Assembly: GCA_002633005.1 (NCBI GenBank)
Contig: NMRA01000029.1
Coordinates: forward strand, 1,289,009 to 1,344,690
DNA from: Phoronis australis
Lineage: Eukaryota > Phoronida > Phoronidae
Direction: 5' to 3'
Length of the DNA: 55,682 nucleotides
Made by a program: the position numbers and the translations under genes. This document shows, in pieces, positions 47,289 to 55,682 of the stretch; position 1 is the stretch's first letter, and every line of letters starts with the position of its first letter. The notes beneath the pieces are model-generated. The model did no database searches and was not told the DNA's origin. It saw only the letters and a list, made by a program, of their open reading frames with translations.

Positions 47289-47541
47289 ATGAAAATGTGC
47301 GTTTGTGGAGGCTGTAGCAACAGCAGCTTGACTGAGAACGTCTCTGTGTTGAAAATCCCTAAATACGGGAAAGTTGCACAGAAATGCCGTCGGTTTGGGC
47401 GCCGCACGAGAGTGCATGTAGAATGTCAGTGTGGAACATGCGATTCAGTTGAAAGCGACAGTTTGTTCGGTACATTTTAAGGAATCGAATTTCAACCAAG
47501 CACAAAAAATGCGTTACGATGAGGGACTCGCCACCTTTTAA
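47289..47541 (+). pseudogene. THAP domain relic with frameshift
   Basis: Frame 1 from the ATG at 47289 gives MKMCVCGGCSNSS, the first Cys pair of a THAP zinc finger. A different frame from about 47420 gives the closing part, ATVCSVHFKESNF, with the conserved C..H.F, and ends at TAA 47539-47541. The two halves are separated by a frame change around 47380-47420, and the conserved tryptophan region is degraded. The length from first to last metal ligand fits THAP. It may be a dead host THAP gene or the N-terminus of a THAP-bearing transposase (P-element or Kolobok type). Confidence 0.6.
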
Positions 47542-48756
47542 TTGTACTTCAAATTTTATAAATGACAAACAAATTGCTTTCATTCTAGGGCGAGTGATGC
47601 CAGGCCCTCGACTCCGGCTCAGATCGAGTGCTACGACAGGTAGGCTTAGGCATTGTGCTGATCCCATCATGACACTCACGAATACGAGTGACCCAGGTTT
47701 ACTGTGGGCTTTGTCAGTGATTATTAAATGTAAGTGTCTATTTTGTGAATATTGACTACCTTATTGTTCATTTGATTGTAGCTCGCAAATGTCTGCAGCG
47801 TTTTTGGTGCAAGTGGGTCGAATTCATTACAACATCAAAGGTGACAAAAGTTCGCTCAGGGAAAATTCAAATCGGATTGTCAGATTCTTCAAGTACTTGG
47901 GTGTGATGCCCATATCCTCTCTCTCCTCTCTGTCTGCATAATAATTGTCTAGTTCTTGCTCAAAATCATCGTCTTCTGATCTGCTGTGTTCCGTCGTTGC
48001 AATTGATTGTCAAGTGACCAACCGTTTTCTACCCATTACCTCATTTGGCGGGAAACTTGGAAATAACACATTTTTCTTCAAGATTAAAAAAATTGCTACT
48101 ATTTGGCATAAAATGTGCTGATTTAGTTCGATTACATGGTATTTATTTCATATAAGTTAATTGAAACCTCAGATACTAAGAAAATCCATGGTGGGAACAT
48201 TTTAAATTCGTCTCATCTGCAGTAAAAATCCTGTTTTCCAACAACCCCTCTTTCTCGAAAGGGACTGTAATGAATTTGCCATAGGAAGAGGTTGATCAAA
48301 ACAAGAGTGGCTGCGCGAACAGTTCACTAAACTGTACATGTTTTACGCTCCTGGGTAGGAATTAGTGAATATATGGCTTTCAGAATCAACAAAAAACTGA
48401 TGCTTTTGCACACTGAAGGAGCAGTCAAAACCTCTGGGTTGGAAAAAAGGACGTCAATCGCCGCTGGCTACTGGTCAGCTGCAGATAAGATCGACACATC
48501 CTCCGCTATTCTAGCGGGGAGGGCATGCAGGTTTGTAAAAATTGAGCGTTTTGTGACATGTTTTGCAATTTGGTACAATGTTAAAGGAGAATGCCACCCT
48601 ATTTAATTAGTCTTTTTTGCCGTCTTAATCGGTTTATATCCACATGGCCTCGCGTACGGTCGACCATACCATGCCGAGAGGTGTCGCGTTAACCTGTGAG
48701 GAAGGTGAGAAACGACGCAGCGACGTCAGTGGTTCATTTGCAGAGTGAATGCCACT
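47542..48756. other. No gene recognised
   Basis: Mixed-composition sequence between two THAP-like fragments. The open frame at 48373-48606 has no domain I know. Confidence 0.35.
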
Positions 48757-48920
48757 ATGTTGCGGTGCATCGTTCCCACTTGTCCGAACTATGCAGCTGC
48801 GAGGAAAGGAGGTATATCGTTTTTTTCGACTTCCTCGAGAGTTCGAAATGCTTAGGAAGTGGCTTGCAGCAGTGAAGAATGAAAGGTATGCTATAAAAAG
48901 CAAGTATGAGGCTGTGTAAC
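48757..48920 (+). pseudogene. N-terminal part of a second THAP-like domain
   Basis: ATG at 48757 opens MLRCIVPTCPNYAAARKGG..FF. After a run of seven T (48822-48828 area) a +1 shifted frame gives RLPREFEMLRKWLAAVKNER, with the P and W of THAP domains. The frame change could be a real mutation or a homopolymer error. The stretch ends at a possible donor (AAAG|GTATGC) or at a stop about 40 bases later. The closing C..H is not nearby, so it may be the first exon of a split THAP gene or a relic. Confidence 0.5.
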
Positions 48921-50645
48921 ATCTTCGTGTCTGTGGCCTGCAGTCGTCTTAAGTGCCTGACGAATGCCGGCTTACCAAATAACTATCCATACGTTCCGTT
49001 GTCTGAGCTTGTTCACGGCGCCTCTCTAGTATTTCACTGTATTCCGGTTCGAACTGATAGCCTGTGAAACTTAACAATCCACCTGCGAAGTCTTCGTCCG
49101 GTTGACCTCTCGTCTAAGTCGGGATTGTGAGTTGCCATGTTGACGTTTATTACTGAGCGTTCTGTTTCAAAATGAATTATTCTCACCCTAACTAATACTT
49201 ATACAAAACTGAAACAAAGTCTGTCTCATTAGGTGCAATTTGCAATGCCTTTGGAGTGCTCGTGAGTGCAAATGATTTGAAAAGCCATAAATGAATAAAT
49301 CACTGCGTTACCGGCTTTAGGTGCAATAAACTAATCGACGGTGCACCGGGGCCGTGTGAGCTCATGGTAATTCAGTGTTTGCTGATAGAAACAGTTGTGA
49401 AACAATAACTCGATTTTCTATCCAACAGCCAGGTGTTAGGGGAATCTCTATTTACATTTACATTATTCAAATATTGATTGTCAATGTACAACTTCTGCCC
49501 TGACAGTTCTGTGGCCAAAGCGGAACCTGAATTCGCGGCCCCCTACGAATAAGTAGATTTACAGTTTAGAGGCTAATTCACCAACATAATCACGTGCCCA
49601 TTACTTTTTTGGCTCACTAGTATAGTATTTTCTTGACTGGAAGTTTAGTTTCCAACTTTGGCTGGTTTACGTTCGTGATGTCTTCAGTCCGGCCGCGATG
49701 GGCCTGATCGGGTTCCGAGCCACTGACCAGGATAACAAGCGTTTTGTGTGTTTAGAAGTAAAAAAATACAAGTCTAAACAACACAGATCTATTTTCTCCT
49801 TGCTGTATCTCACGGAAAAACACTTCGAATTTATCTCCGAAAAGACCCCAAACTCCTACTACGGACCTTATTGGCCTGCCGAACTTTGTAGGCTACGGTG
49901 TGTCCAAATACCAATAAATCCGTAACAGCGAAGTAAAACAACACGTTTTAATAAGAACTTGGTGTAATTTTAAGGGTTTGGTTTAAATCGAAGTTTGATG
50001 ATGTATTGTTGTTAAACAATGAATTCAAGCAATAAGCTGACCCCAGTAAACCGTGCTTTGAACTGCTGAACAGACTGCGTGTGAAACCAATTACGTCATT
50101 GGATAATTTCAACACCTCGGTCTGCCGTCAGGTGACAGGTAACGCAACCGTAGTGCCGTTATCGAGTAGAACTACTCGATCGAAATTGATACAAATTAGG
50201 TTGTTTTTTGGTTGGCATGCTCCTTTAAGTATAACCAAATTAAATTGAAAATACGTCAGCAACGTGTGCTCACCTCCTAGTGGCCGATATGCACAAAATC
50301 CAACATGGCCGCTGCCGAAAATGAAAATTGGCATACTTCGGCTATCATTATCTCTACAACATACTGTAAAACCCTGTTTTCAGTACTTTTGGGTTGAGGA
50401 AATCATTTCTTCTGATGTCAGTTTTATCTTTTGATGCCTATTAAAGCGTTGAACACTGCTTCTGGACTGAAAATTTAAAACATTTGGACACGCACAATGT
50501 CTCCAGACAGAAAATTTCAAACGCTTGGCCCCGCGCAGTTCCACTCTTACACCTTTTGGTTATATTATTTTTGTTGGTTGGTAACAGGCTATATATAAAG
50601 TATGGAAAGCTAATTTAGTGATTGATTTTTATTTAATTTTTCTCT
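48921..50645. other. No gene recognised
   Basis: Several short open frames (for example 49698-49925) without domain signatures, and no clear repeat. Nothing can be supported. Confidence 0.4.
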
Positions 50646-51113
50646 AATGCATAAATCTAGATCTGTCCCTAGAAATTCCTCCATTGTATTGGAAACATCT
50701 CTACATGGTTGCCGACAATCTCTTCGATATCCCAAAAGAAAGGTCTCTAACTGGTCATTGTCTTCCCTTTGCCAAGAACTGTCTAACAAAGAATTGCAAT
50801 GCCCATACAAAAGGAGTGTTATCAGAGAGCCTGGCAAACCCTTGAAGACGATTGGAAACATTGTGTCGACCATGATATACCTTTACCGTTGGGAGTGATC
50901 TTGGAGTGCGTGGATGATGGTTCAGCATTAGCTAAAACAACATTAAAGAGTGAAACTAAATACCATGGTGGATCCCTAGGACGCTTTTGTTCGTGGACTG
51001 CGAAGCGAAAATTGAACAGATGGACCAAGGAAGACTTCGATAGTGAAGAGAACTTGGGTCGCAAAAACGGTCAAACTTTAATAACGCCTCGATCTCACCA
51101 ATTTGTAGTGTAG
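50646..51113 (+). other. Unidentified coding-like module, copy 1
   Basis: Open in two overlapping frames that exchange near 50815. The composite reads as a cysteine-containing stretch (LCQEL....QCPYKR), then QTLEDDW, then PLPLGVILECVDDGS. A diverged inverted copy at 53895-54166 keeps the same residues (QCPYKR.CY, QT.E, PLALGVNLEC.DDGS) although the DNA differs by roughly a third. That pattern suggests past selection on protein. I recognise no family. It lies directly upstream of the gypsy pol remnant and might be part of a larger mobile element or a host gene. Confidence 0.4.
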
Positions 51114-51119
51114 TGTGTC

Positions 51120-52490
51120 TACTGCGAGATGTTTCAAGTGTCAGAATAAATATTATAATAAGTCTGCTAGAAGAGTACTCTGACATCTTTAGTGAAGTAC
51201 CAGGTACATTACGACCCATCTGGTTGAGCACAAGATTGAGACCATCAGTGAAGAGCCGGTGAGAGTCAAGCCGTATCCCCTGCCATATGCCACACGGTCG
51301 GTTGTGCAGGAGGAAGTTGACAACATGTTAAAGTGTGGAGTCATAGAACCTTCCGATGCACAGTACAACTCTCCGGTGGTCTTAGTGAAGAAGAAGGACG
51401 GTTCAAATCGATTCTGCATCGATTTTCGTCGTTTGAACGCCATCACCAAGTTCGACTCGGAACCGATGGGCAATCCTGATGACATCATGGTTAAGATCAG
51501 TAAAGACCAGTATTTTACAAAGATTGATCTGAGTAAAGGGTACTGGCAAGTCATTGTCGCCGAAGAATCACGGCCTAAGACCTCGTTCGTAGTACCAAGT
51601 GGTTGCTACAAGTTCGTAAAGATGCCATTTGGTCTGGTAAATTCGGCAGCGACCTTCAACCGCATGATGAGGAAGATGTTGGCAGGAGCACATAATACAG
51701 AACATCATGTGGATGACATTCTGTGCCATAATAAGGCCTGGACTGAACACCTTGCCACCTTGCGAGACACCTTCCAACGTGTGCGAGAAGCTGGACTAAC
51801 GATTCGACCCACCAAGTGTTCGGTTGGATCTCGTTCCGTCGATTTCGTTGGACATGTGGTCGCTGACGGGCACCTGGCAATGGATGAAGAAAAGCTGGGA
51901 CGCATCCAAGATGCAACAAGACCCAGAACGAAGAAACAAAATCGTTCTTTTCTTGGGTTGGCTGGATACTACAGGAAGTTCATCCCAAACTTTGCTGAAA
52001 TCGCCGTCCCGCTTACTGAGCTCACGAAGAAGAAACAGCCTAACTCCGTGCACTGGGAAGAAGCTCAGCAGCATGCATTCGACACTCTTCGAGACCTGCT
52101 GACGAGAGCACTCATACTGAGATTACCTGATTTCAATAAACCTTTTATTGTTCAGACTGATGCGTCAGATACTGGTATAGGCTGTACATTGTTGCAGGAG
52201 TATGATGATGGCAGGTTCCCAGTAGCATGTGCTAGTAAGAAGTTGTTACCTCGGGAACGGAATGTTTGGCTATTGTATTTGCAATCAGAAAATTTGCGAA
52301 GTACTTGTATGGTAAAGAATTTATCATTCATACTGACCATCAACCTCTGGCTTACATTCAAAAAAGTAAGTTAGTTAATGGACGTATCATGAGGTGGGCC
52401 TTGTTTTTGCAAAGCTATCGATTTAAGGTTGAAGCTATCGAAGGCTCAGAGAACGTTGGTGCCGATTACCTGAGTAGGTTAGAGTAATGA
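51120..52490 (+). mobile_element. Ty3/gypsy-like pol remnant: reverse transcriptase and RNase H
   Basis: The plus strand encodes the pre-RT segment (LLEEYSDIFSEVPG), a frame break near 51214, then RT (VVLVKKKDGSNRFCIDFRRLN, ITKIDLSKGYWQ-type motif, KMPFGLVNSAATFNRMM), the catalytic box as HHVDDIL in place of the common Y.DD, FLGLAGYYRKFIPNF, and the first RNase H Asp (QTDASDTGIGC). At about 52262 a small deletion plus frame change removes the YSTIEKE-type stretch between the PRERN and CLAIVFAIRKF motifs. RNase H then continues (IHTDHQPL, GADYLSRLE) to a stop at 52487. Integrase is missing. Inactive copy. A PPT-like gaggagggg follows at 52576. Confidence 0.92.
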
Positions 52491-52941
52491 AGATTCATGG
52501 AAATTGGGTAATAGATCTAAGTGTTAATCAATAATTAAGTCTTCCATGTTGAGAAAATCTTAAGAAGTATTTTCTTGAGGAGGGGCTTATTTGTCAGAAT
52601 AAATATTGATTAAGTAATTAGTAAGAATAGAGTCATTTTAAGTTGCCCAACATTTGTGCATATGTACTTTTAGATCATGGGTCAGACTTGTTGACATGTA
52701 TTTTAACGTCAAAATCTATTTTTAGATGGTGTTTACAACTTTGGGTTCTGGGGTCAAAGTACTCTAGAGATTCTAGAATATTCTGAGAACAAATTGTAAC
52801 AGCCAATAACATGAGTGGATATGATCATGTGATTTTTATTAGCCAATCACTAAATAAGTAGAATGTTGTATTATGGGCTGAAATCAACAAGATAATTAGA
52901 TGCGCTATAGTAGTTGAAGCATAAAGACTTGCTACAGGGGG

Positions 52942-53313
52942 AGAGAGTATTCAGACCAATTAGGTTTTAGCTTTTCTACAATATGTTCTTTGAACCTTTT
53001 TGGATGGAAATGCAGTCCAGCTGCTCCAGACGACGATCATAAAGCTTTCTCAAGTCAGCAAGGTTGACGGAAGAATGCTCGAACTGGACAAGGGATCGCA
53101 TTACTGATTAAAATAGGTTTCTTTTGAACATGGCGGTTTGGACTGGGCTGCTCGAGCGTCATTTCTTAACTGAGTATAACATGATTTGTGCTCATAGACA
53201 TCGTCAGCCTCGGTGTCAATATCTGTGCTTAAACGTGCAGGTACCACCCAATTATTGGATTCTGTAGCCTATGTGGTGAGGTTATGTTGGCTTCAGTTTA
53301 GGCTTCTTGCTCT
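52942..53313. repeat. 372-bp duplicated segment, copy 1
   Basis: Identical in order and nearly in sequence to 53315-53686, from agagagtattcagacca to cttcttgctct. The two copies have equal lengths and are separated by one N. Non-coding. Confidence 0.95.
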
Positions 53314-53314
53314 N

Positions 53315-53686
53315 AGAGAGTATTCAGACCACTTAGGTTTTAGCTTTTCTACAATATGTTCTTTGAACCTTTTTGGATGGAAATGCAGTCCAGCTGCTCC
53401 AGACGACGATCATAAAGCTTTCTCAAGTCAACAATGTTGACGGAAGAATGGTCGAACTGGACAAGAGATCGCATTACTGATTAAAGTAGGTTTCTTTTGA
53501 ACATGGCGGTTTGGACTGGGCTGCTCGAGCGTCATTTCTTAACTGAGTATAACATGATTTGTGCTCATAGACATCGTCAGCCTCGGTGTCAATATCTGTG
53601 CTTAAACGTGCAGGTACCACTCAATTATTGGATTCTGTAGCCTATGTGGTGAGGTTATGTTGGCTTCAGTTTAGACTTCTTGCTCT
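53315..53686. repeat. 372-bp duplicated segment, copy 2
   Basis: Second copy, following the N at 53314, with about ten substitutions. Unique sequence resumes at gaaaatttgttcaacg. Same copy-N-copy pattern as at 10-13 kb and 25-28 kb. Confidence 0.95.
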
Positions 53687-53894
53687 GAAAATTTGTTCAA
53701 CGCCATCACCTTGAATCTTTTCGCAACAGACACACTGCATAGCAATCGGTGCTATCGAAGCATACATTAAAACTTTATTATTTTTTCCGACTCAAATTCT
53801 CTTCATTATCACAGTGCTCCCTGGTCCTGTGTCCAATTATGGCTGTAAAATGTATGAGCTGAAGCGTTCTCGATATCCGTTGTGGTATTTAGCT

Positions 53895-54166
53895 TCATTC
53901 TTTAGCAATGTTTTTTACTATTTCTGAACCGTCATCAAGGCACTCTAAGTTCACTCCCAATGCTAAAGGTACACCACTGTCGACAACACCTTTCAATTCG
54001 GCTTCAACTGTTTGGTAGACACTGTGATAACACTTCCTTTTATATGGGCATTGTTCTAGACAAAAGGAACACAATGACTAGTTGGTGACCTTTCTTTTAG
54101 AGATTTCGAAGAGATTGTCGTAAACCGACGTGTTGAGATGTTTTCAATACAATGGAGGAATTTAAT
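53895..54166 (-). other. Unidentified coding-like module, copy 2 (inverted)
   Basis: Minus strand, diverged copy of 50680-50960. From about 54054 the frame QCPYKRKCYHSVYQTVEAEL, then PLALGVNLECLDDGS, is open to a TGA at 53895-53897. The upstream part carries stops. The matching residues listed for copy 1 are kept. No family assigned. Confidence 0.4.
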
Positions 54167-54489
54167 GCTGAGGTAAGGTTTTCAAGACCATGGATATTGT
54201 CGGAGGTAGGATGTGAAAATTTAAATTAGAAAAAGTGAAACCAGTCACTAACACAGCTTTCCAGACATTGCATGTATATACAGGCCGATTCCAACCAACG
54301 AAAAAGAATATAACCAATAGATGAAATAGGAGAGCTGCACGGTGTCACGCGTTTGATATTTTACATCGGGAGACAGTATGCAAAGATTCAAATGACCTTA
54401 AACAAAAAATTGAGAATTGAAATAACCCGTCACCGCCCAAAATATTGAAAACATGGAATTACAATATGTTATAATGATAATGGGGCTAT

Positions 54490-54985
54490 TCGGAGAANCG
54501 ATCGCTTTTTTGCGTTCGCGATCGCCATAGAGAATTAACGACTTTGTTCCCGATCGCCGTCTCTCACAAGGACCTGTTTGTATTGGTAAATATCTCGAAT
54601 TGCTTCACAAATAATAACTTTGTTATTAACAAAGGTGTCACCAGGGACGATTTAACTATAAACGTCACATGTCTCTATTTAAGAACCCTGGAATTGCTAA
54701 TAATAAGTAGAAATTGTCGATTTTACGAGGCGCAAAGCATTTTACCGAAAGCCATTGCTTTCTGAGCTCTATATTTTAGAAAATAAGCAAAACCAAGTAT
54801 TATTTCAGATCCAAAACAAAGGTTACACTCTGACGCTTTCCTGTGTGTAGCATTCGTATCAAAAGTGGCCTCTATTTAAGCAGAAAATGACACTTAAACT
54901 CACCGGGTACGTCATCGTCGTCTGACATTTTTGGTGCAAGGTCTCGTTCCCGATCGCCTTCCGGGCGTTATCGATCGCGGGTTGG
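54490..54985. repeat. GATCGC-rich interspersed repeat, copy 2
   Basis: Begins ggggctattcggagaa, then an N, then cgatcgc, with gcgttcgcgatcgc and gttcccgatcgc close behind. It ends with a ctcacc block and ctcgttcccgatcgccttccggg, as in copy 1 at 30357-30850. The ggggctattcggagaa word recurs at 55258, so another partial copy or a shared terminus may lie there. Confidence 0.55.
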
Positions 54986-55682
54986 CCGGGGTGGTCATTA
55001 AAACATGATATCTTTCAAAAGCAATAGATGGCAGGCTAGTGCAGCTAAATTGCCGGTGTATTTAAACAAACTTAACATAAAACGCATATGTTTACAACAT
55101 AACCGACGTAGCTTAATTCATAATAAAAGCGATAAGCGCGAGTTGTGATCACCATGCCCAGTTTTCACAATATGTCACACGAGCAGTACACTTTATTTGT
55201 GGGCTGAGTATACTTATGCACATTAGAAAGTTTATCCGAGAAGGAACCGTGTGCAATGGGGCTATTCGGAGAATTCTCCTCGCGGTGTCGCTGCTGTACT
55301 AGTGGTGATTAAATTGCGCATGCGTCGCTGTCTGCATGTAAACAACTGGTAAAAGATGGAATTTTTATCAAAATACGTCGTCGCGCTAAGCTTTATTACT
55401 GCTAATTTCCGTGGTGCAAGTCTTCGACAGGTGGCCACAAATTCCCAAAAAGACCTAAGGTTACTATATTTGTGGACAATTGCGGTCAACAGGGTCAACT
55501 AACTGACAAAAAGTGTGTGGATGCAGAAGCCCCGTGTGTGCTCTATGACTACTGATGCAGCCATTCGGAGACTATGCAACATTATTTGGTAAGTTTTTTA
55601 GCAATCAGGTCTCCAATCTCCGTACTCAGACTCGAATCATGCTCAAACTCACACTTCATACTCAACTCGAGTACAGACTCAG
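54986..55682. other. No gene recognised; CTCGAG-like cluster at the edge
   Basis: Short frames only. The last 65 bases are a cluster of actcga/ctcgag-like words (gactcgaatcatgctc, caactcgagtacagactc), as at 2040-2110, 7850-8100 and 39690-39790. Confidence 0.4.

Larger units (their letters stand above)
52570..53700 (+). mobile_element. Possible 3' LTR and leader of the gypsy remnant
   Basis: After pol, a purine tract (ttgaggagggg, 52574-52584) precedes TGTCAGAATAAATATTG, the position expected for an LTR start. Downstream are two CCAAT words (52803 and 52851 areas) and a TAAATAAG box, followed by a transcribed-looking region with no frame. The right end is obscured by the duplication at 52942-53686 and no second LTR is visible. 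Tentative. Confidence 0.3.

Noticed and set aside
51138-52610. A 16-base word (tgtcagaataaatatt) shared by the pol region and the possible LTR start
   Set aside because: The first occurrence is within coding pol sequence and flanking similarity stops at once, so it is not evidence for a second LTR.
1-55682. CRISPR arrays, operons, ribosome binding sites, phage genes
   Set aside because: The window is intron-rich eukaryotic DNA with spliced metazoan receptor genes. No regularly spaced repeats or prokaryotic gene organisation are present.
1-55682. tRNA, rRNA or other RNA genes
   Set aside because: I saw no A/B-box pair with a cloverleaf or any rRNA-like stretch by eye. A covariance-model search would be needed to exclude small RNAs.

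Overview
This is eukaryotic, almost certainly metazoan, nuclear DNA. It is AT-rich, most of its genes are split by long introns, and it carries many decayed transposons, frequent ACATGTAC-type words and several assembly gaps (N). The domain set (REJ, GPS, PLAT, FN3, kringle, F-type lectin) and the retroelement types suggest a marine invertebrate. A hemichordate, echinoderm, amphioxus or lophotrochozoan would all fit; I cannot name the species.

The core of the window is a convergent (tail-to-tail) pair of paralogous polycystin-1/receptor-for-egg-jelly-like genes. Gene A lies on the + strand (exons from 174 to 17292; its 5' end is outside the window). It has three intact FN3 exons and one dead FN3 exon, then a fourth FN3 exon, then one giant 3' exon with the REJ region, GPS, TM1, PLAT and TM2-TM5. 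Gene B lies on the - strand (stop at 32854; exons up to 46541 and possibly 46955). Read 5' to 3' it has a possible signal-peptide exon, half an F-type-lectin-like domain, a complete six-cysteine kringle, two FN3 domains, and a giant 3' exon with the same REJ-GPS-TM1-PLAT-TM2-5 layout. Every ectodomain exon in both genes starts and ends in phase 1. Both proteins stop just after the fifth membrane segment, so the six-helix polycystin channel domain of canonical 11-TM polycystin-1 proteins is absent. In gene A the stop codon overlaps an AATAAA signal. The pair therefore looks like GPS-bearing adhesion or egg-jelly-type receptors with changeable lectin-like ectodomains, not channel subunits.

Layout: 1-17.3 kb is gene A, whose introns hold non-LTR and Ty3/gypsy remnants, an inverted MITE pair and a gap flanked by a 1.09-kb duplication. 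17.4-32.4 kb is intergenic, with a 2.3-kb TIR element just downstream of gene A, a foldback at 21.1 kb, a 1.57-kb duplication around a single N, and a GATCGC-rich repeat. 32.4-47 kb is gene B, whose introns hold a TTAA-flanked foldback element with THAP-like coding and a non-LTR reverse-transcriptase relic. 47-55.7 kb has no intact gene that I recognise: two THAP-like fragments, a broken Ty3/gypsy pol with a possible 3' LTR, an unidentified cysteine-bearing module present twice in inverted orientation, and a third duplication around an N.

Three separate duplications each abut an N, which points to false duplication (unmerged haplotypes) in the assembly.
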